DNA of 64,000 nt from Geodermatophilus aquaeductus (GTDB lineage: Bacteria > Actinomycetota > Actinomycetes > Mycobacteriales > Geodermatophilaceae): positions 1 through 64,000 of the forward strand of contig NZ_FXTJ01000009.1 in NCBI RefSeq assembly GCF_900182545.1, written 5' to 3'. The notes under the pieces are model-generated. The model saw nothing but the letters and a program-made list of their open reading frames with translations. It had not been told where the DNA came from and searched no databases. Within the stretch, counting starts at the first letter, position 1. Each line of letters opens with the position of its first letter. Below are positions 7,751 through 15,614 of this stretch, piece after piece. A program made the translations under genes and the position numbers.

Positions 7751-8965
7751 ATGGCGGTGTCGGTCGACGTCAAGCGCCTCAAGCGGGCGCTGAGGGATGA
7801 CGATGGGCCGTGGTTGCTAGTCAGCGCCTCATCGCCGGGTGCGCTGGGTGATGTGCTGGCGTCGTGGGCGGCCGAAGCGGAGCCGCGACTGGGTCAGCTT
7901 CCGGGCCTGATGGGTGTGCAGCTGCTGGGTCCGCTGGCGCTGCCTGACGGGGTGTTCCTGCTACGCCTGGTCACCTATGCCGAAGCCAAGCGCCTGGTGG
8001 CGGTGGTCACCGATCTGTCAGCGACACTGGAGGCTGCCGGGCTCGATGCCCGCATCGACGTGGCGCCGAAGAAGTTCAGCCCGCTGGGAGACATCCCCAC
8101 GGGCCACCGGCTGACCGCGGTGTCGGTGACGCTGCCGTGGCGGCCCGGCATGCTCGACCGGCGGGAACAGCGCAGGGCCGCCAACCCCCCGGCCACGCTG
8201 CGAGCGTGGCACCGCAGCGACCTGCAGGAAGAGGCGTGGGCCGCCGTCGTGGACACCGCGCTGGCGTGGTGTCAGGAACTGCGCAGCAGCGCGACCGGGA
8301 ACCGGTACGTGGTGCACGGACTGTCCAGTCTGCAAACCGCGCCGGCGCAGTGGGAGGCCACCGCCCGCCTGGCTCTGGGCAGCGCGAGCGTGCCCGTTCG
8401 GGCGAGCGTGGAGCAATGGCCGGACGAGGCGCGCGACGTCTGCTTCGAGTTCACGCCCCATCGAGTGCTCTTCCAGCTCGACGAGGAGGCCTTCGGCTCG
8501 GCGGAGTCGACCGTCGCCCAGGTCCGCGAGCTGATCGAACGCTTAACGCCACACATCACCTCGGCGTTCGCGATGCGCGCCGCGCACGCCCCAACGATTC
8601 AGACTGCGTGGCTGCTGAGGGGATGGGCGAGGACGGCGGCGCCGGCGGCGCCGGTGACACAGATCCATGCGCTGGCGCCGATGGACGACCGGCGGATCAT
8701 CGACGCCTTCGGTGTCATGTACCTCGGTCCCGGCTTCCGCGGCCTGGCAGCCGATCCGCAGATGTACAGCGTCGAGCAGCTCGGCGCGGGCCGGTTGCTG
8801 ACCGCGAATGACCCCGACGCCTGGTTCCGGCCCGACGGGCAGACTCCCCAGCCCGAAGTGCTCGAGGCCGCCCGCGCCGATATCGCCGACGCCATCGTCA
8901 CCTACGACGAGTACTACCGAGCCAAGCGCTCAGACGGGCAAGACATTCCCCCACTTCTCGACTGA
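7751..8965 (+). CDS. Island protein of unknown function, paralogue A
   Basis: A 404-residue soluble protein with no signal peptide or membrane span. It is clearly homologous along its whole length to the next gene (9157-10416), for example AVSVDVK at the start, HRSDLQEEAWAAVVDTALAWCQ in the middle and MYLGPGFRGLA with AARADIADAI near the end. I do not recognise a named domain. The central block and the conserved C-terminal half look like two folded domains. The ATG at 7751 is preferred because it aligns with the paralogue start and has GAGG nine bases upstream. A palindromic repeat begins 18 bases after the stop. Confidence 0.8.
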   Translation: MAVSVDVKRLKRALRDDDGPWLLVSASSPGALGDVLASWAAEAEPRLGQLPGLMGVQLLGPLALPDGVFLLRLVTYAEAKRLVAVVTDLSATLEAAGLDARIDVAPKKFSPLGDIPTGHRLTAVSVTLPWRPGMLDRREQRRAANPPATLRAWHRSDLQEEAWAAVVDTALAWCQELRSSATGNRYVVHGLSSLQTAPAQWEATARLALGSASVPVRASVEQWPDEARDVCFEFTPHRVLFQLDEEAFGSAESTVAQVRELIERLTPHITSAFAMRAAHAPTIQTAWLLRGWARTAAPAAPVTQIHALAPMDDRRIIDAFGVMYLGPGFRGLAADPQMYSVEQLGAGRLLTANDPDAWFRPDGQTPQPEVLEAARADIADAIVTYDEYYRAKRSDGQDIPPLLD

Positions 8966-8983
8966 CCCGTGGTCCTAAGCGCG

Positions 8984-9052
8984 GTGTCCCATAGTGGGCC
9001 GCTTAGGGACACGCGACGGCCGGCTCGCCGTGAGGGCGGCTTCAGGGACACG
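8984..9052. repeat. GTGTCCC palindromic repeat, full copy
   Basis: GTGTCCC (8984-8990) and GGGACAC (9006-9012) are exact inverted arms around ATAGTGGGCCGCTTA. The unit continues through a GC-rich dyad to TTCAGGGACACG (9041-9052). It lies 18 bases after paralogue A. This is the most complete copy and defines the unit as about 69 bp. Confidence 0.8.
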
Positions 9053-9156
9053 GTCACCCAAGGGCACCCCGTTCGGAGTACCGACCGGCACGGATGGTGG
9101 GCGGTGGGTGGCCGGCACCGCAGGCTGATGGTGGCCGGGTTGCGAGAGGACGTGGT

Positions 9157-10416
9157 GTGGCGGTCTCGGTTGACGTGAAAGGCATCAGGTCCGCGCTGCG
9201 GGACGGCGACGGGCTGTGGTTGGTGATCAGCTCCGCGACGCGGGGTGCGCTGGCCGACGTACTGACCAGGTGGGTGGCGGAGGCCGGGGCGCGCGCGGAG
9301 GAGCGTCCAGACCTGCAGCTGGTGCAGGTGCTGGGTCCGCTGCAGCTGCCCGACGGTGTGTGCTTACTCCGGCTGGTCGGCTATGCGGAGCACAAGCACA
9401 CCGTGGCGGCCGTGACCGAGCTGGCTGCGGCGCTCGAGGTCGCGGGGATCGATGCCCGCATCGATCGGCAGCAGGAGACCCTGAGTCCCCCTCGGATGGC
9501 GGCGCCGAGCCACCTGGGTCCTGTGGCGATCCGGCGTGCGCGCACTGCGGTGTCGGTGACCCTGCCGTGGCGGCCCGACGCTCTGCGCCGGCGAGAGCAG
9601 CGTCGCGCCGCCGGTGTCCCGACGCTGCTGCGCGGGTGGCACCGCAGCGATCTGCAGGAAGAGGCGTGGGCCGCCGTCGTCGACACGGCGCTGGCGTGGT
9701 GCCAGCAGATGAGCAACGGCGCGACCGGGCAGCGCTACGTGGCGCACGGGATGTCGAGCCTGCAGGTGCCAGCGGCGCAGTGGGAGGCCACCGCCCGGCT
9801 GGCCCTGGGCAGCCCGAGCCTGGAGGTCTGGGCCAGCGGGATGGACTGGCCGGGCGAAGTGCGTGAAGTCGCCTTTGAGCATCCGCCGGGCCGGGTGCTC
9901 TTCCAGCTACTGGAGGATGGCTTCAGCCCACCGGAGTCGACCGTCGCTCGAGCCCGCGAGCTGATCGAACGCCTCCAGCCGCACATCACCTCGGCGTTCG
10001 TGCTGCAGACCGCTGCGACTGTCCCCGCCCTCATGACCAGACACCTGCTCAAGCGACAGACGACGAGGGAGGCCTCGCCGACACAGCCGGCGGAGCCGTT
10101 GTCGGCGAAGCATCTCGACCACCTCGCGTTGATGGATGACCGGCGACTGATCGACGCCTTCGGCCTGATGTATCTCGGTCCTGGCTTCCGCGGTCTGGCC
10201 GTTGACTCACAGCTCTACCGCGTCGAGCCGCTCGGCCCGGGCCGGCTGCTGACCGCAACCGACCTCGACACCTGGTTCCGTGCCGACGGGCAGCCGCCCA
10301 GACGCCACGTCCTGGACGCCGCACGCGCCGACATCGCCGACGCCATCGCCACCTATGACGAGTACCGACGCTCACGGCAATCCCAGGAGGCAGACGTACC
10401 CCGCATCCTCGACTGA
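9157..10416 (+). CDS. Island protein of unknown function, paralogue B
   Basis: A 419-residue paralogue of the preceding gene, with similarity over the full length (roughly 60 percent by eye in the N-terminal 100 residues) and a short insertion near residue 310. The best conserved parts are HRSDLQEEAWAAVVDTALAWCQ, WEATARLALGS, ITSAF, FGLMYLGPGFRGLAV and AARADIADAI. The GTG at 9157 is chosen because GAGAGGA lies six bases upstream and the N-terminus aligns with paralogue A. A palindromic repeat begins 19 bases after the stop, so gene plus repeat seems to be the duplicated unit. Function is unknown. Confidence 0.8.
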   Translation: MAVSVDVKGIRSALRDGDGLWLVISSATRGALADVLTRWVAEAGARAEERPDLQLVQVLGPLQLPDGVCLLRLVGYAEHKHTVAAVTELAAALEVAGIDARIDRQQETLSPPRMAAPSHLGPVAIRRARTAVSVTLPWRPDALRRREQRRAAGVPTLLRGWHRSDLQEEAWAAVVDTALAWCQQMSNGATGQRYVAHGMSSLQVPAAQWEATARLALGSPSLEVWASGMDWPGEVREVAFEHPPGRVLFQLLEDGFSPPESTVARARELIERLQPHITSAFVLQTAATVPALMTRHLLKRQTTREASPTQPAEPLSAKHLDHLALMDDRRLIDAFGLMYLGPGFRGLAVDSQLYRVEPLGPGRLLTATDLDTWFRADGQPPRRHVLDAARADIADAIATYDEYRRSRQSQEADVPRILD

Positions 10417-10435
10417 GCCCTGCGGACGTGAGCCG

Positions 10436-10464
10436 GTGTCCCTTAGTGGGCCGCTTAGGGACAC
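10436..10464. repeat. GTGTCCC palindromic repeat, core copy
   Basis: GTGTCCCT and AGGGACAC are perfect 8-bp arms around TAGTGGGCCGCTT. Only the first half of the long unit is kept here. The rest of the 10417-10882 gap shows one tandem repeat and no supported gene. Confidence 0.8.
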
Positions 10465-10599
10465 CAGGCCGCCTCCGTGGACGACCTGGCGGACGACACG
10501 CCTGACCTTCCTCCCTGGCTACGAGTGAGGTGTCTCGAACACCGCCCTGGTCACGGCAAAGCCATCGGCACGCTGCAACCCGCCCCGAGGGCAGGCGGG

Positions 10600-10644
10600 A
10601 ACCCGTACCGGGGGCAGGTGGAAACCCGTACCGGGGGCAGGTGG
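10600..10644 (+). repeat. Two tandem 22-bp repeats, period 23
   Basis: AACCCGTACCGGGGGCAGG followed by TGG occurs at 10600-10621 and again at 10623-10644, separated by one A. A weaker third half-unit (GAGGGCAGGCGGG) precedes it. It may be a protein-binding array or slippage product; no function can be assigned. Confidence 0.7.
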
Positions 10645-10882
10645 GACGCCTCCGTCGGGAAGTGAGACGGGCGGCCCCCTCGTGCTCAGGCTCCTCCACG
10701 CCCCTCACGTTGCTGACAGCGCGAGACGAGCCCTCGCGCGCGTCAGCGCCACGGCGCGGAGGGCCTGGCGACCGCTTGGCCGTACTGAAGAAGCCGCCGG
10801 ACCAAGTGGCACACACCTCTTGCACTAGCCGGCTGCCAATTCGTCGGACGAGTTCCAGGAGGTCAGCCCGGACGCTGACTCC

Positions 10883-11362
10883 ATGGCAGCAAGGAGCGCC
10901 AGCTACAAGGCGCGCCGGCAGGAGGCCGAGCGGCAGCGTCGGAAGCGCGCCTCGCGCCGAAGGAGCAGCGAGGCATCCCCTGGGTCCGATGCATCGCCGC
11001 GCGGGTCCTTCGACGGCAGGGCGCGACGCGCGGCGGCGTCGTCATGCGCCTGGTGCGGCGATGCGATCACGCCACAATCCCGAGGACCGATCCCCAAGTG
11101 GTGCTCGGTCGGCTGCCGGCGCTGGGCCTGGGAGCAGAGCCGCGCGGCCGCGTCCGGCCGCTCAGCCATCCAGGTTGTCGAGCGCCGGGTCGAGATTCGG
11201 GTGGTGCTTACGCCGACCCGTCGGGACTGGGAGCAAGTCCTCCGCGAGCTCACCACCCAACTCGCAGACGGCCGCCTCTACGACTGTGACCTCGCCTCCC
11301 TGGCACAGGCCATGGCCACCACATTCGCAGCCCTCGAGCGCCGGATGTCGCTCCTCCCCTAG
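10883..11362 (+). CDS. Small zinc-finger-like island protein
   Basis: A 159-residue protein. Residues 1-50 are strongly basic and Ser/Arg rich. CAWCG at about 55-59 and PKWCSVGCRRWAWEQ at about 70-84 form a CxxC...CxxxC pattern resembling a treble-clef or FCS-type zinc finger, often found in small DNA-binding or nuclease-associated proteins. The C-terminal part (VEIRVVLTPTRRDWEQVLREL onward) looks alpha/beta. It could be the recombination directionality or regulatory protein of the island, but this is only a guess. The ribosome-binding site is weak, so the ATG start is uncertain. Confidence 0.65.
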   Translation: MAARSASYKARRQEAERQRRKRASRRRSSEASPGSDASPRGSFDGRARRAAASSCAWCGDAITPQSRGPIPKWCSVGCRRWAWEQSRAAASGRSAIQVVERRVEIRVVLTPTRRDWEQVLRELTTQLADGRLYDCDLASLAQAMATTFAALERRMSLLP

Positions 11363-11680
11363 CCGGGGCCACTGCAGACATCTCGGGCGCCCGCACGGGG
11401 CACAGCTCGTTGAGCACGGTGGGGCCGTAGTCCGCCGCCAGTCCGCAGCTAGTCCGCAGAACGACCGTGCGGACCAGATCAGCGCCAGCCACTACAAACG
11501 TTGAACCCCCAGGTCAGAGCGGTGTTAGGGTCCGTCATCGCTGGTCAGGGCGGACATCGGAATCATGTCGGGGATGTCGACCGCCGGCTCAGCGGCCGCT
11601 GAGCCGGCGCCGCTGCGCCGCCAGCGCACCTGCGCCTCACTGAGCTTGAGCAAGCGCACCACCCCGCCGATGACGCCCTC
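11363..11680. other. Non-coding stretch inside the island
   Basis: No open frame here has a convincing start or domain. At about 11504-11520 AACCCCCAGGTCAGAGCGG resembles the AACCGCAGGTCAG sites next to both island ends, so it may be an extra integrase-binding site or a remnant of an earlier boundary. Nothing else is recognisable. Confidence 0.5.
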
Positions 11681-11701
11681 GTGGTCCTCCCCCGTTCCGT
11701 C

Positions 11702-12280
11702 ATGCGTGTGCCGATCGCTCTGGCTTCGGCCGCTTGCCTCGTCTCGTGCACACCGGCGCCGGCAGAAGGCACCCACTCAGCCTCGGCTCAGGGCACAGCA
11801 CTGGCGTCAACGATCCCAGCAGGACACATGAGCGGCGGAGATGCGGTCCAGGCGGCACTGGAGCCGTTGTGGCCGGCATTCAACGAAGCCGTCGACGAGA
11901 CCGGAGACTTCTCTGCCCTGACCGAGGGACAACGCGCTGTCGCCTTCGCCTGGATCCTGTCCGGTCTGATCGGCAATGGGGGCGTTGCCTCCTGGATCGA
12001 GTCCGCAGGCCATCGGACGCCTGACGCCAAGGCAGCCCTCGAGCACCTGGGCGCGTCGGAGTACGTCCCGCTACTGGAGGAGGCGACGCGCCTGTACCCG
12101 ACCTTCGCTGCCGGCGACGCCGACGAACGACTGAGCGCTTCCGACAGTTGGACACAGGAGGACGAGACGCGACTGGAGACCCTCGACGAGTCCTTCTACG
12201 CACTGGCCGAGCAACGAGACCTCGTCGAGCACTACGCGGCGTCCTACGTCGCCGCCCATCCCGAGGACTTCACCGACTGA
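11702..12280 (+). CDS. Lipoprotein with a DUF4375-like domain
   Basis: A 192-residue protein. The start MRVPIALASAACLVSC is a lipoprotein signal with the lipobox cysteine at about residue 16. The body fits the DUF4375 (DMP19 C-terminal) pattern: LTEGQRAVAFAWILSGLIGNGG, then the ESAGH and LEHLGASEY blocks, LEEATRLYP, and a final LDESFYAL with VAAHPEDF. DMP19 was described as a DNA-mimic protein, but most DUF4375 proteins have no known role. A lipid-anchored version on a mobile island is unusual. An upstream in-frame GTG (11681) is possible; neither start has a clear ribosome-binding site. Confidence 0.72.
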   Translation: MRVPIALASAACLVSCTPAPAEGTHSASAQGTALASTIPAGHMSGGDAVQAALEPLWPAFNEAVDETGDFSALTEGQRAVAFAWILSGLIGNGGVASWIESAGHRTPDAKAALEHLGASEYVPLLEEATRLYPTFAAGDADERLSASDSWTQEDETRLETLDESFYALAEQRDLVEHYAASYVAAHPEDFTD

Positions 12281-12491
12281 CACCAGCACCGGCGTCGGAC
12301 AGGTCGGCTAGGACCGGTCGGCTGGGACCGGTCACCGGAGACCAGCCGGAGGAGCTCGTGGCCGCCCTGTACAGGGCTACCTGACCGCCCGACGGACCCG
12401 CGGCCTGCCCGTCGCCGCCCACATGGCGCCCACACGCCGCCCACAAAAGGCCCGTTTCAGGCCATCGCGGGCACATCACCGCCAACCACAT

Positions 12492-12504
12492 AACCGCAGG
12501 TCAG
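12492..12504 (+). other. Candidate integrase arm-type site (right)
   Basis: AACCGCAGGTCAG is identical to the site at 5316-5328 and lies 50 bases inside attR. Upstream (about 12424-12444) GGCGCCCACACGCCGCCCACA resembles the coding end of the integrase (5371-5388), which suggests leftovers of an earlier integrase copy at this end. Confidence 0.5.
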
Positions 12505-12553
12505 GACGCCAATCGACCGGAGAGTGGCAGGTCGAGAATCGGCACTGAAGGAC

Positions 12554-12596
12554 CTCATAATCCCTGGGTCGTGGGTTCGAGCCCCACCCGCCCCAC
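12554..12596 (+). repeat. attR: 43-bp copy of the tRNA 3' half
   Basis: It is identical to 5267-5309 but lacks the acceptor 5' strand and D-arm, so it is not a functional tRNA. It marks the right end of the island. Confidence 0.92.
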
Positions 12597-12646
12597 CGCG
12601 TCACTCACTGCGCTGACTCAATCCCGTCCTGCCCGTGGACCGACGC

Positions 12647-15088
12647 TCAGCGGCACTGCTCCACCCGTTCCCGGGCGCCGGCCACGGCCTGGTCGTACCC
12701 GCTGGACGCGGCAGCCCCGCGGTCGAGCGAGGGCTCTCCCTGCACCCTGGCCTGCTGTGGGGTGATCTCCCGGCGGTCGAGCCGCTGCATGACCGCCAGG
12801 TGCTCCCGCATGGCCCCGCCCAGATCGCGCGCGTATCTCAACCCGCCGAGCCAGGCGTCGGCGGCCTGGGTGCAGGCCGCCGCCGGAGTCCCCTCCGGCA
12901 CCTCGGTGCCACTGCAGTCGGCGAGCACGGACTCAGTGGAGTCGACGTACCCGTCCAAACCGTCAGCCGCCGTCACGCCGTCCGCGAGGCTCGGCCCGTC
13001 GGGCACGTCGTCGAGACCCCGCATCTCGGCTTCATGTCGGGCGAACGCGCCACGCATGTCGAACGCCCCCTGCGGGTTGTCGACATAGAAGCTCATGAGC
13101 ACGTCGGCCCACTCGAGCGCGGCTTCACACGTCTCGAACGCCGGGCTGGTGACCGGATGCGCGTAGTCCGCGGCCGGCATCGTGGCCGCGGCGGCCTCGT
13201 CCGCGGTCGTCAGTGAGAGGACGTCTGCGGCTGCGGTTTGGATGAGCCCGTAATAGCCCGCCATCTCTTCGCGGTAGTCGACCGTCTCCTGGTAGCGGCG
13301 CTCGTAGTCGTTCGCCACGTCTCCGTCCTGGTCCAGGAGGGAGTACCACGTCCCCGGGCACACGGCGGTCGGGTCGCGACGGATCTCCGAGTCGGCGTCC
13401 TCGCCTTCCAGCGTGCGGGCGGGACTGATGCAGGTGGCCATGCCAGCGCTCTCGTACTCCATGAGAGCCGACGAACTCGGGTCCGCGAGCACTGCAGCAG
13501 GCACCAGCGGGTCGTACGTCCGCATGCTCAGGACCTGTACCGCGTTGACGACCTGGGAGCCCGTGACGAGTCGGTGGACGGTGCTCAGGTCCTCGATCGG
13601 CCACTCGACGACGGTGTACCGGTGCGGGTAGAACCGTGGCGTCTGCACCGGCTCGGACACGCCGAACGCGGTCTCGTCCTGCGGCCTGGACACAGCGAGC
13701 TCCTGCAGGAGCGCCTCCCGCTCTCCGAGACCCACCTCCTCGGTCTCCTGCACCACCTCATCGGAATCGCGGGCGCTGCCTCTGGCTTCCCTCTCGGGAG
13801 CCTGGACGTCCGTCCGCGCTTGCGTGTAGTCGCGGTACTCCTCGTTGCTCATGAGAGCCTGCGGCACCATCTCGGGCGAGTGACTCGGCACCGGTTGGAG
13901 GACGAGTCGTGATCCCTGGGCTACGGCCAACCACGCCCACATCTCCAGGGTGTCGAGCTCGAAGGGCCCGCCGGCTACCGCCTGCTCCTCCGGGACGTGG
14001 ATCAGCACGTTGGTCTGGTACTCCTCCTTGGGTTCGAGCCACGAGCGGTCCCCGAGGATCTGGCCCATCTGGAGCGTCTGCACCGCGGTCGCCCGACCGG
14101 TGCGGGAGATCGGCCAGTCGTCCTGCGCCTGCGGGTCGCCTGAACTGAAGCCGCCGAACTCGCGGATGCCGGGCTCGTCGCACTCACGGTCCGTGACCGG
14201 CGCGAGCTCCTCGAGGAAGCAGGCGACCGCCTGCCGCTCCGCGTCCACGGCGTTGACACCCGGGATCTCGGGCCGAGCCGTCTGCGTGACCTTCGTGACC
14301 TGGTACAGGGAGGCGACGATCTGGACCTTCGTGTCGCTGACGTTCTCGATCCTGATGGTGCCCTCGAACTGATGCGGGTCCGACCTGTCGCCTTCGCTCG
14401 ATGCCGGCGTCAACTCGGTCGTGACCGTCAGCGCCGCAGCAATCGTGCCCGGCTGGTACTGCTGCGTGTACCACCACTGCACTCCCGCGAAGAGCACCGT
14501 GACGGAGAGTCCCCCGGCGGCCAGGCGGGTACCCAGGGCCGTCCACTTCACCTGCGAGTCGACGTACTCCCGGGTGCTCCACCACCCCAGGACGACCCCC
14601 GCCACCGACGCGGCCACGATGCCGGCCCACGGCACCCATGCCGGGAGCGGGGGGAGTCGACTCGGAGCGAGGCCCGGAGCCCGGTACTGCATCACCAGCA
14701 GGTAGATGCCGACCAGCGCTCCGGCGACGCCTGCAGCGACTGCCGCGATCCGTCCGTGCGTACACCACCACCGCTTCCGCACGAGGACCGCAGTTCCTGT
14801 GAACAGGGCCAGCCCGGCCACGACGAACGCGAGCCCGATCAGCTTGTACTGCAGGTCGGCGGCGGACAGGACGTCGAGCAGGCCCACCCAGGAGGCGAAC
14901 AGCCCGACCGCGCCGAAGAGGATGGCGGCGGCCCACGCGGTCTTCGAGTCGGAGATGCGGCCCGTGAGCCACTGGCGAGGGGTATCAGGAGGCTGCTCAT
15001 CAGGGGCGCCGGAGGACGGCCCAGCGGGAACAGCCGGGGGCCCGACGGGAGAGCCACCGGGTGCTGATGGAGGAGGACTCGAGGTCAC
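12647..15088 (-). CDS. Large membrane protein of unknown function
   Basis: An 813-residue protein. A Pro/Ser-rich cytoplasmic start (1-40) is followed by about five or six membrane spans (near residues 52-70, 80-103, 113-133, 150-170 and 187-207), then about 600 soluble residues that should lie outside or in a single compartment. These include a beta-rich part with VTTELTPASSEGD and a long helical C-terminus with paired cysteines (FETCEAALEW, ADCSGTEVP, AACTQAADAW). I do not recognise the family. It lies between the island's attR and a decayed boundary-like sequence at about 15.27 kb, so it may be cargo of an older insertion. Confidence 0.7.
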   Translation of the reverse strand: MTSSPPPSAPGGSPVGPPAVPAGPSSGAPDEQPPDTPRQWLTGRISDSKTAWAAAILFGAVGLFASWVGLLDVLSAADLQYKLIGLAFVVAGLALFTGTAVLVRKRWWCTHGRIAAVAAGVAGALVGIYLLVMQYRAPGLAPSRLPPLPAWVPWAGIVAASVAGVVLGWWSTREYVDSQVKWTALGTRLAAGGLSVTVLFAGVQWWYTQQYQPGTIAAALTVTTELTPASSEGDRSDPHQFEGTIRIENVSDTKVQIVASLYQVTKVTQTARPEIPGVNAVDAERQAVACFLEELAPVTDRECDEPGIREFGGFSSGDPQAQDDWPISRTGRATAVQTLQMGQILGDRSWLEPKEEYQTNVLIHVPEEQAVAGGPFELDTLEMWAWLAVAQGSRLVLQPVPSHSPEMVPQALMSNEEYRDYTQARTDVQAPEREARGSARDSDEVVQETEEVGLGEREALLQELAVSRPQDETAFGVSEPVQTPRFYPHRYTVVEWPIEDLSTVHRLVTGSQVVNAVQVLSMRTYDPLVPAAVLADPSSSALMEYESAGMATCISPARTLEGEDADSEIRRDPTAVCPGTWYSLLDQDGDVANDYERRYQETVDYREEMAGYYGLIQTAAADVLSLTTADEAAAATMPAADYAHPVTSPAFETCEAALEWADVLMSFYVDNPQGAFDMRGAFARHEAEMRGLDDVPDGPSLADGVTAADGLDGYVDSTESVLADCSGTEVPEGTPAAACTQAADAWLGGLRYARDLGGAMREHLAVMQRLDRREITPQQARVQGEPSLDRGAAASSGYDQAVAGARERVEQCR

Positions 15089-15614
15089 GGGCCATCACCC
15101 CTCGGCTTCGGCGCACCGCACGCCCGAGACGGGCCCGCTGCTGGCGACGCTAGGTTTCCGGCATCACCCCTCCGTCACCAAACCATCACCGGACGTCTGC
15201 GCCCGTCAGGTCTCCGCCGTCCGTGGCCTCAGGGCCGGGACCGGCACATCCCGCCCCCCCACCGGCCCCACGCGCGGAACCGCAGCTCAGCGTGCGGTTC
15301 GCTCGGAGAGTCGAGATCTCCCCGCCCTCCCGATCCGGGCGGTAGGACGCGGAAGTCGAGGTGCTCCCGGTCCCGGACCGCGTGGGCCAGGTGGGCGCGC
15401 GGACGTCGAGGCCGTGGAGGCGCTGCTCGCCCGCCTCGGTCACCGGCCGCTCACCCGCGCGCGGAAGCGCCAGGACGTCCCGGCGCTGCGGCTCGACAAT
15501 CCAGGTCGACGCGTCCGACCTCGCCGCTGCTCGAGCCACGGCCGCCGACACGTGCCCTCCTCGGCATTCGTGACGACGCTCCGAGGAGCGCGGCCCGCCC
15601 TGTGCCCGCGGGCG
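15089..15614. other. Gene-poor stretch with a decayed attachment-site-like segment
   Basis: No supported gene. At about 15258-15290 CCCCCCACCGGCCCCAC and then AACCGCAGCTCAGCG resemble the island's left junction (tRNA 3' end, then AACCGCAGGTCAGCG), and the following minus-strand bases (GATCTCGAC ... ACCGCACGCTGA) resemble the last codons of the integrase gene. I read it as the relic of another integration at the same tRNA. Confidence 0.5.

Larger units (their letters stand above)
5267..12596. mobile_element. tRNA-integrated genomic island of about 7.3 kb
   Basis: It is bounded by identical 43-bp att repeats, and a tyrosine integrase gene lies 16 bases inside the left one. It carries five cargo genes, all on the plus strand, and no recognisable conjugation, replication, capsid or excisionase gene, so it is probably a non-autonomous or reduced integrative element. 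AACCGCAGGTCAG occurs just inside both ends (5316-5328 and 12492-12504) and could be integrase arm sites. The cargo genes are separated by palindromic repeats. Confidence 0.9.

Noticed and set aside
6747..10416. The island as a recognised defence system (for example a restriction, CBASS or Abi locus)
   Set aside because: No nuclease, methylase, cyclase, NTPase or reverse transcriptase motif is visible in the cargo proteins.
10600..10644. Replication-origin iterons
   Set aside because: Only two units, very GC-rich, and no replication initiator gene nearby.
12554..12596. A second tRNA-CAU gene
   Set aside because: Only the 3' half is present; there is no acceptor 5' strand or D-arm. It is the attR repeat.
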